Both the position numbers and the translations under genes were made by a program. This document shows positions 32,601 to 42,600 of a stretch of DNA of 64,000 bases, piece by piece; positions within the stretch are counted from its first letter, which is position 1, and every line of letters starts with the position of its first letter. The DNA is from Pectinophora gossypiella. Its lineage: Eukaryota > Arthropoda > Insecta > Lepidoptera > Gelechiidae. The stretch is from assembly GCF_024362695.1 (NCBI RefSeq), contig NC_065408.1, positions 15,500,001 through 15,564,000 of the forward strand, given 5' to 3'. The notes under the pieces are model-generated. The model was not told the origin of the DNA, did no database searches, and saw only the letters and a list, made by a program, of their open reading frames with translations.

Positions 32601-35600
32601 TGTTAATACTTTCACTGCGTGGTTTTTAATCCAATCCAGAAACAAAATTTAGTATTCGCCAACATATCAGTGAACTATTTTTGACATAGAAACAGGTAAT
32701 CTTGTACAGAATGCAGAATGCCAAGGGCAAATATAATTAGCGTCAATGTGATTGAAACGAAGTCGTATCTGCGTACAAGGTCTTTGGACTTTCACTCCAC
32801 TACGAAAGGTACCTTTGGAATATAATTTACAAGAAAATTTTTTTTGATCTATATCGAGCCATGGGGCCGTTGAAAGGTCAGACAGGCAGTCGCTTCTGTA
32901 AAAAACCGGACCTGTCAAATCTTCAGGGTAGGTAAACGGACTTTTAGTTACCATTCACAAATTGTGGTGATTGACGTCCAAAATTAAACTGTTCAATGCA
33001 AACCAAATTGACCTTGTAAGTGCTAGCAGACTACAAATTAATTGACATAGGTACGTTAATTATTGGTAGTTTATTAAATTCCAAGATTTCCATCGAATAT
33101 TACGTAATTCAGTTAGGGATAGGTTGTGTGGACTTCCATCCCCTTTTCATCCCCTTAGGAGTGATTTCCGGGATAAATAACATCTGTTAAAACAGTCAAC
33201 ACATTTTATTACTACACGCTAGTATAGCAAATTGCGGTTTTATTATTTTTGGGATCAGCTTGTTCATTGACCATATCCTTTCTTTTCTTGCCAACCCACA
33301 GTGGAGCAGCGTGGTGGAATATGTTCCATTCCCCGTCCGGTTGTTTGAGGGGACGCCTGTGCCCAGCAATGGGACGTATATAGGCTGTTTATGTTTTCTT
33401 TATATAATAACAATCTTCCTTAAGTTTTAAACTATCTCCACACTAAATTTCATCTATATCCGTTTAGCGATTTAAGAGTGTAAAAGTAACGGACAGACAG
33501 AGTTACTTTCGCATTTATAATATTAGTCTGGATGATATGATAATACTATTACATGTGTTGTCATGTTAGTAAATAAATTCGCTCTAGATAAATAGCTTTG
33601 GGACGAAGTCCAAATTACGGTATTCATGTATTTTTATGAATTGGACTGGTTGAGCAATAGCGCAGCGTGTTAATATGTTTTTACCCACCAATGTGTGTCG
33701 AAAGATCTTGAGTATTCTTCTACTTCTATCGTGTGGATTGTGAGGTGAATTACCAACCCCATCAACCCTGGTGTCAGGTTTATTATTGAGCCGCCATAGG
33801 CCCGTGACATGACTCACGTAACGACTACATACTTACATCAGTAAGTTATAACCGGGACCAACGGCTTAACGTGCCTTCCAAAACACGGATCATGTTACTT
33901 TTGGACAATCAGGTGATCAGCCTGTAATGTTCTAACCAAACTAGGGATCACAAAGTGATTTTTATGATTTGTCCCCACCGAGATTCGAACCCGGGACCTC
34001 CGGATCATGAGCACTGGACCACGGAGGCCGATCTTGAGTGTTTAATATCTAAAAGGCAATACTAATATTATTTCCAATATTGCCTGATTTATCTTTAACT
34101 AGCTTTTGCCCGCGACTTCGTCCGCGTGGCGTGTTATATAAGAGAGAGATCTTTGTGTGTGTGGGAGTGCATACTTATGCAGTTTAGATTTTTTCATAAT
34201 TTTTTTTTTCCCAATAACTCCCATTTTTCAAAATACAGCCAAAAATAAACTTTATATTTACTAAGGTATGCATGCATGCTAGATTGAATCAATTGATTGA
34301 ATTGATTTTTTTTTAATTGATTGTTCATTGAGTTTTAATTTTAATACACACTTCCTCTCTTCCCTTCAACGTTGCTGTGCCCTACAGGGTCCATGTTTTA
34401 GTTCCTATGCCTATGTAACACCCCATTGTACTACATGGAATGCAATAAATAATTTAATTGAATTGAATTGAAAACATCTATCTTACGCGGTTTCGATTTT
34501 TTCATACAAATGTTTTTTTACCGCTTACTCCCGTTTCCGTGGGAATTTTGCAATATCCTGTTGCAACTAAGCTTTAAGTTAACTAAGGTACCTGCATGCC
34601 AAATTTCAAGCGTCTAACTTAAGCGGTTTAGATTTTTCATACAAAAGGATTTTCCCGCAAATTTCCGTTTCCGTGGGAATTCCGGGAATTCCTTTCTTAG
34701 TGCACCTCTACGGTACCTAAGCTATGTCCCTTCCAAATTTCAAATGCCTACGTTTAGCCGTTCAGGCTATGCGTTGATATGTCAGTCCCTGAGTCAGTCA
34801 GTTTCTCCTTTTATTTAGATTTGATTTTTTCATACAAATGTTTTTCCCGCTAACTACCGTTCCCGTGGGAATTTTGTAATATCCTGTTGCAACTAAGCTT
34901 TAAGTTTACTAAAGTACCTGCATGCCAAATTTCAAACGTCTAACTTGAGTGGTTTAGATTTTTCATACAAAAGGATTTTCCCGCTAATTCCCGTTCCCGT
35001 GGGAATTTCGGGAATTCCTTTCTTAGTGCACCTCTACGGTACCTATGGTACCTGCATGCCAAATTTCAAACGTCTAACTTGAGTGGTTTAGATTTTTCAT
35101 ACAAAAGGATTTTCCCGCTAATTCCCGTTTCCGTGGGAATTTCGGGAATTCCTTTCTTAGTACACCTCTACGGCATCTAAGGTACCTGCATGACAAATTT
35201 CAAACGTCTAACTTGAGTGGTTTAGATTTTTCATACAAAAGGATTTTCCCGCTAATTCCCGTTCTCGTGGGAATTTCGGGAATTCCTTTCTTAGTGCACC
35301 TCTACGGTACCTATGGTACCTGCATGCCAAATTTCAAACGTCTAACTTGAGTGGTTTAGATTTTTCATACAAAAGGATTTTCCCGCTAATTCCCGTTCCC
35401 GTGGGAATTTCGGGAATTCCTTTCTTAGTGTACCTCTACGGTATTTAAGGTACCTGCATGACAAATTTCAAACGTCTAACTTGAACGGTTTAGATTTTTC
35501 ATACAAAAGGATTTTCCCGCTAATTCCCGTTCCCGTAGGAATTTCGGGAATTCCTTTCTTAGTGCACCTCTACGGTATCTAAGGTACCTGCGAGCCAAAT

Positions 35601-36584
35601 TTCAAACATCTAACTTGAATGGTTTAGATTTTTCATACAAAAGGATTTTCCCGTTAATTCCCGTTCCCGTGAGAATTTTGGGAATTCCTTTCTTAGTGCA
35701 CCTCTACGGTACCTATGATACCTGCATGCCAAATTTCAAACGTCTAACTTGAGTGGTTTAGATTTTTCAAACAATAGGATTTTCCCGCTAATTGCCGTTC
35801 CCGTGGGAATTTCGGGAATTCCTTTCTTAGTACATCTCTACGGTATCTAAGGTACCTGCATGACAAATTTCAAACGTCTAACTTGAGTGGTTTAGATTTT
35901 TCATACAAAAGGATTTTCCCGCTAATTCCCGTTCTCGTGGGAATTTCGGGAATTCCTTTCTTAGTGCACCTCTACGGTACCTATGGTACCTGCATGCCAA
36001 ATTTCAAACGTCTAACTTGAGTGGTTTAGATTTTTCATACAAAAGGATTTTCCCGCTAATTCCCGTTCCCGTGGGAATTTCGGGAATTCCTTTCTTAGTG
36101 TACCTCTACGGTATCTAAGGTACCTGCATGCCAAATTTAAAACGTCTAACTTGAGTGGTTTAGATTTTTCATACAAAAGGATTTTCCCGCTAATTCCCGT
36201 TCCCGTAGGAATTTCGGGAATTCCTTTCTTAGTGCACCTCTACGGTATCTAAGGTACCTGCATGATAAATTTCAAACGTCTAACTTGAGCGGTTTAGATT
36301 TTTCATACAAAAGGATTTTCCCGCTAATTCCCGTTCCCGTAGGAATTTCGGGAATTCCTTTCTTAGTGCACCTCTACGGTATCTAAGGTACCTGCATGCC
36401 AAATTTCAAACGTCTAACTTGAGCGGTTTAGATTTTTCATACAAAAGGATTTCCCTTCACTACTCTGCTCCTATTGATTGTAGCGTGATGAAAAGTATAC
36501 TATAACCTGTCCAGGAGTGTGAAGAATAATTGTACCAAGTTTCATTAAAATCCGTCCAGTAGTTTTTGTTTCTATAAGGAACAT

Positions 36585-36625
<41 letters not shown>

Positions 36626-39600
36626 AATTTTACTGATTGCATTTTTGGCATCAGTATCGACCACTTATCACCCCCTGATAGTTATTTTGAAAAAATATTT
36701 AATGTACAGAATTGACCTCTCTACAGATTTATTATAAGTATAGATGAAGTACTCTTAACCAACAACATATTTATATTTATATTTGAATAAAGATTAATAT
36801 TATTATGTTGATACAACTTAAACAAATTATTTCGACCAAATTTGGTACCATAAAAACGGTCATTGTGACTAAACCTTAAAAGATAGACATATGCCGTCGC
36901 GGACTTTTTTTTAGATCATGTATAGAGGAATAATTCTTTCATACATATTTTTTGTGTATCTTGAACCGTTTTCGCAGCGCACGCAAAGAAAGCCTTCAAA
37001 AATGAATAATTTTCCCCGTTTTTTACACATTTACCGCTCTGTCTTTGCTCCTATTGGTCATAGCGTAATGTTATTTAGCCTATAGCCTTCCTCGATAAAT
37101 GGACTATCCAACAAAAAAAGAATTATTCAAATCGCACCAGTAGTTTCGGAGATTAGCGCGTTCAAACAAACAAACAAACAAACAAACTCTTCAGCTTTAT
37201 AATATTAGTATAGATGGAAATATGGAACATAGTGGTATACATATGTATAGCAATCATTGATCTACTACTGATCATCCTATTTATTATAATATTACTAGTT
37301 CCTACCGACACAGGCTTTTAAAAAAACTTAAAGGGAGGCATCAAAAACCTGTCAAATGTAGAACCATATAAATGAAAATAAATATATTTTTTATTATACA
37401 CGTGAGGTTATGACTATTAATATGGCAGTATTAATTATATTAATTACCACAAGGCCGAGCAAGCAATAATCTAAATATATAAAAGGAGAAACTGACTGAC
37501 TGACATATCAATGCACAGTCTAAACGGCTAAACGTCACTTGAACGGCACTTGAAATTTGGAAGGGACGTAGCTTAGGTACCGTAGAGGTGCACTAAGAAA
37601 CGAATTCCCGGTATTCCCACGGAAACGGGAATTAGCGGAAAAATCCTTTTGTATGAAAAATCTAAACCGCTTAAGATAGACACTTGAAATTTGGCATACA
37701 GGTACCTTAGTTAACTTAAAGCTTAGTTGCAACAGGATATTGCAAAATTCCCACGGAAACGGGAGTTAGCGGGAAAAAACATTTGTATGAAAAAATCGAA
37801 ACCGCGTAAGATAGATGTTTTCAATCTAGCATGCATGAATACCTTAGTAAATATAAAGTTTAGTTATACCTGTATATTGAAAAATGGGAGTTAGCGGGAA
37901 AAGAAAATGTATGAAAAAATCTAAACTGCATAAGTTAAATGCTTGAAATTTGATATGCACTCCCACACACACAAAGATCTCTCTTTTATAACACGCCACG
38001 CGGACGAAGTCGCGGGCAAAAGCTAGTACATTATAGAAATTGTAATACATTGACATTGCACATGTACACACAGCTATACAGCTGAATAAATAATGTCGTT
38101 GCCTTTCCATATATGTATAAAGCAAGTACTCTACGTCATCGTATACTCAATTTAATATACATATTAATTCTATATAAAGTGCTTCGGAAGACGTTTAGTT
38201 ATCAGCCCCGGCTGCTAGCTATAAAACACCTTTTTTTTGACGTTTGGCAATGCGTTACGCATACCATGCCGCCCGGGGGGGGGACGTGGTTATGTGGGAC
38301 TCCCCGGGTCCGATATACCCACTAAAACCCAACGGTGTTCCTCCTTGCCGCCGTGTGGCGGGGATACGGGAACGCAATTGCACACAACCGCGTCAGCTAT
38401 AAAACACCTCCACCAACCCGCATTGAAACAATATGTTAGAGTATGCTCCATACCCCCAATCAAACAGTTGATTGCGCGGTCTGTGTCCAGCAGTGGGATA
38501 TAAGCTGTTTATGTCTCTATAAAGTTAGGTAACTCCTCATCTATTCAGATACAATGTATCCATTCCGATAACGATTATCTTGAACACTACAATGTCATTT
38601 GATACGTATAGGGTAATGGATTTTAGCTCATTGGAAACCTATGTTCTTAGCAACCGTTATCTAGAAATGCATATTAAATCATAGTGCATTCAACGTTGTA
38701 TGAGAAATTCTTAATTTGATGCTTATCCTTGAAGTTGAAAATGAAAATCAAAACAGTTTTATATAGCTCATACATAATACATCGTTATTACTAAGGGGTA
38801 AACATTTTGTTCATTATGCCGAGTTGTTACAAGATATTGTTTGAGAATGTATTATCAGATGGTCAAAATATTTCGAATTTTTTGTTAATTGGTCGTAGAA
38901 TACGTCAATAGGAGTCCTTTGTTTAGGGATTAGCCTGTATTATTGTACTATAGAAAATAAAATGAATATTTCTTCACGCATTGAAAAAATGTTGCTTATA
39001 TTTGAGAATCACCACACTCCACCACAGCGTGGTGGAGTATGCTCCATACCCCCTCCGGTTGATTGAGGGGAGGCCTGTGCTCAGCAGTGGGACATATATA
39101 TGCTGTTTATGTTATGTATTTTTGCGAATAGATAATAATACAGGTAAGACAAAAAACTTGGGATGTCTTAGGTGGACAGTTCCGTCGTTTTTGTATGCAG
39201 GTAAAATGACTGGTGAACAATACAATACAAAAAACTCGTTAAGCACACAAACGATTTCTACCATTCGCGCTTATCGCTATCGGGCCACTAGCGTCGATAA
39301 ATACTTCAAATATAATCCTCTCAGACGACGCCCTGAGCCGAGGTTCGGGGCCAACTGGGCCTGTAGTAAGACAACATGCCTCAGGGGACACGCCTGAGGC
39401 CTATTGTTTTACAGCATACAGCCCTCAGCGCCACTGTCCGGCCTAATAGTTAATGTAATTTATGGCAAATCTACAATAAGCCACGTCAAACAAAAACACA
39501 AAAGAAACGTATTAAAATTAAATGGTTGGTAGAAAAGGCGACCTTACCAACAACAACTCAACAAACAAAGCGACTTCACAAATCCTAACATTTTTTTGTA

Positions 39601-42600
39601 GAATGATCGCCAGTGTTTGGCACTTGCGTATTACCGATAGGTACCTATCGAGGTGAGTTGGGCCACAAATAACCAGAAGAAAACTTGCAGCCACTTTTGG
39701 TACGAATTTGTATGGTGTCAGGTGATCACCCCATTGTCTATACTATATCGTCACTGGATATGCAAAAATTGTGACAAAATATTCTAAAATAGCAGTCTAT
39801 GTATTCTTATAATGTGTTGTTACTTTTCGGTGGATAAGAAAACGATAGGTACTTAAAATAATGTATGCAGGAATTAGGGTCATTATCTCGGCTCATATCA
39901 TATAAACTAATGAACCTATCTAACTTACTAAATAAATCTTATTTCAGATGATATGCAAGAGAAGCTAGAGGAAAAAGTGATGGAGGTTATAGACGCACTG
40001 AGTGCGCGTTCCAACGCCGCCCGCGCCGCCGCCTTCACATCGCTGCGCAGCGCCTTGCAACGTCGCAACCTAACCACCCTGCTTAGCAACCAGCGCGCAA
40101 CTCTGGCAGATCACGTCACTAAAGCGTTGCGGAGAGGAAAGGATGGAGAAAGGCGTGCGGCCGCCGCTATCGCACCGCTCTTAGCTTTGCAGGTATATTT
40201 TATCTTTTTTTGTTATTTACATTAACGACGAGCCGTGGTAGCTCAGTTGGTAGAACGCTGAAAGTGAGAGGACTTTTGAGGTCGCAGGTTCAAATCCAGC
40301 ACATGCCTAAACCAATCATTATCACATGCTCGGCAGGCAAACATCGTGAGGAAACCCACATTCCCGAGAAATGATTTTTTCGGAGGTATGTGACCTAATC
40401 TGTATTGGACTGGTTTTCCCTTCGCGGGTTGGAAGGTCAGACAGGTAGTCGCTTCTGTGAAAAACCAGACAAAAAGCAAAAAAATAACTTATCCCACATA
40501 TGCTTGCAAGCAAACTGAGCGTGTAACATTCCTATCACACTTAACAAACGACCTGATGCCCTTGAAGACCTGAACCGATTTCCACCAAACATAGCTAAGA
40601 ACACTCTCGACTGATATACCGTTCAAACAAAAAAAAACCGCATTAAAATCGGATCATCCGTTTGGGAGCTACGATGCCACAGACAGACACATAAACATTT
40701 ACACAGACACGTCAAACTTATAACACCCCGTCGTTTTTGCGTCGGGGGTTAAAAATTAGATGGTGTTTACAGGAATTAGCACCAATGTATATGTAAATGT
40801 ATGTTTTCAGATCGGCGAGGAAGGCACAGAGGAGTACGTCCGCGAGGTGCGCCCCGCGCTCGTGGCCGCCGCCACCGACAAGTCTGCCTCCATCGAGGCT
40901 CGCACTGAGGTAACCATAACGTCTCGACAACCATCTTTGTCTAACATAACACATGACATAGTCAGAGCATGGTAGAAGAAGACCAGAGGAGTTCATTTTT
41001 TTTTTTATTTATTCGGAAAACAAAGAGTTCCATTGGTGTTAGTAGCACTTAAAGTAGGTTAGTAAAATTAAACTAAACACAAAAAAATGGCCACATCGAA
41101 GCAATTCATCTAAGAAAGCGATATTGCTATTTGACATTTGTTTGCATTGCGCACTTAATTTTATATGCGCAAATGTCAAATTTACAAAATAGAAGAAGTA
41201 TTAACATCTATGATGTGTATATTTCAGTGCTGTTCATCGCTGGCAGTGCTGTGTTACCTACTAGAGGAGGACCTCACAGAGATCATCGAGGTCATGCGCA
41301 TGTACGAGACTATCTTCAGTGGCAGCTATCTCAAGGTAACGACACATAAACAACCTATATACATCACTGTGGTGAGAATAGGCCGCCTAGAACTGTCGAT
41401 ACTATTGTTTTAAAAAAATCTTCTATCGTGTGGGTTGTGAGGTGAATTACCAACCTCATCAATCCTGGTGTCAGGGTTACTATTGAGCCGCCAAAGGCCC
41501 CTGACATGGTTCACGTGACGACTACTTACATCAGTAACCGGGATCAACGGCTTAACGAAAAACGTTTTAAAAACTATCGATAGGCAACCCTAATCGTAGC
41601 GTATCACGATCGCGTCGCGGAAGCGCGTGACTTTCGCCTGGGTAGCGCTCGAGGCGCTTTCCAGCAGTCGTGGCCGCTACAAGCACACGTCGTCCCCAGG
41701 GCGACGGCAGCGTGAAGGTGTCGGGCGCGGCGGTGGAGGCGGGCGCGCTGCACGCGGCGGCGCTGGACGGCTGGGCGCTGCTGCTCACGCTGCCGCCCGC
41801 CGCGCACGCCGCCGCGCTGCTGGCCGCGCAGCCGCCCGGCCTGGCGCGCCTCAGGGACCTGCTGGAGGCGCACAGCCTGGAGGTGCGTTACACTACACAT
41901 TTTTTTTTGACGTGACTTATTGATTTGCCGCATTAACTACTTGGCTGGACTAAAAACTACACTCTACACACTACACTTACCTGTACTATACCGCACCGCG
42001 CCACAACACTCCGCCCAGACCAATTCGTATCGGGCGCTCATCTCATCACCTCTTGGTCTTAATTAATCTTAAAGTCATTTAACATCTCTTACTGATTACC
42101 GTAAGTTGCTAAGGAATAAGAAGAGCGCGGACTATGTCTCTCGCTCACACTTACGCGGTGAGACGGCGCACGAAAACAAAATAAAATATGGAATCTCTAG
42201 GATCTACCTGTACGATACATAACATCGCACATTCATCACGAATCTAGGTCGACCCACGTTAGTTCACGATTAATCATCGCGTGTACTCTCTATCAGTTTG
42301 TCATTTAATTCCTATAAATAAATCAGCAATTCATCTCTCTATCAGATATGATAAAGTAAAGCTGTACGAACCGTACATCTTTATGGTCCTTCGAGCCGGA
42401 TCTCGCGTGTGCGTTTTATTTTGTGATTTTTTATCGTGAAAATTCGTCCCGCGTAAGCGTCACCCATAATGCCTAATGGATCCGAAACAACAACTTACAC
42501 TTTTTAAAAAATTCTAAAATAAATTGTGAATTTATGGCGAGCCTTTTCTCTCACGCTGTATTTTTTTTTTTGTCTGTATAATGAAACTCGTGAACTTTAT

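Larger units (their letters stand above)
34098..36743 (+). mobile_element. Retroelement with expanded internal tandem array
   Basis: Starts with TAGCTTTTGCCCGCGACTTC, a 5' tag common in this genome (also 61795 and, inverted, 11138 and 38010). It contains the 134-bp array, then CAAGTTTCATTAAAATCCGT and CCAGTAGTTTTTGTTTC, an ACAG microsatellite (36585-36622), and ends TTATAAGTATAGATG. The 3' features resemble RTE-type LINE ends, though it could instead be a composite non-autonomous element. No ORF. Confidence 0.65.

Noticed and set aside
34916..36453. Regularly spaced repeats resembling a CRISPR array
   Set aside because: The units are contiguous 134-bp repeats with no unique spacers, in a eukaryotic intron.
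38981..39397. 138-codon plus-strand frame
   Set aside because: It spans LINE-tail D and SINE-E, two unrelated repeats.
40231..40300. Possible tRNA gene in Ifrd1 intron 3
   Set aside because: It is the head of SINE-B, repeated at 44641, 53569 and 54744 with the same body.
41567..41933. Long open frames opposite or beside Ifrd1 exon 6
   Set aside because: They are GC-driven shadows. Only the + frame from 41700 continues between splice sites and fits IFRD.
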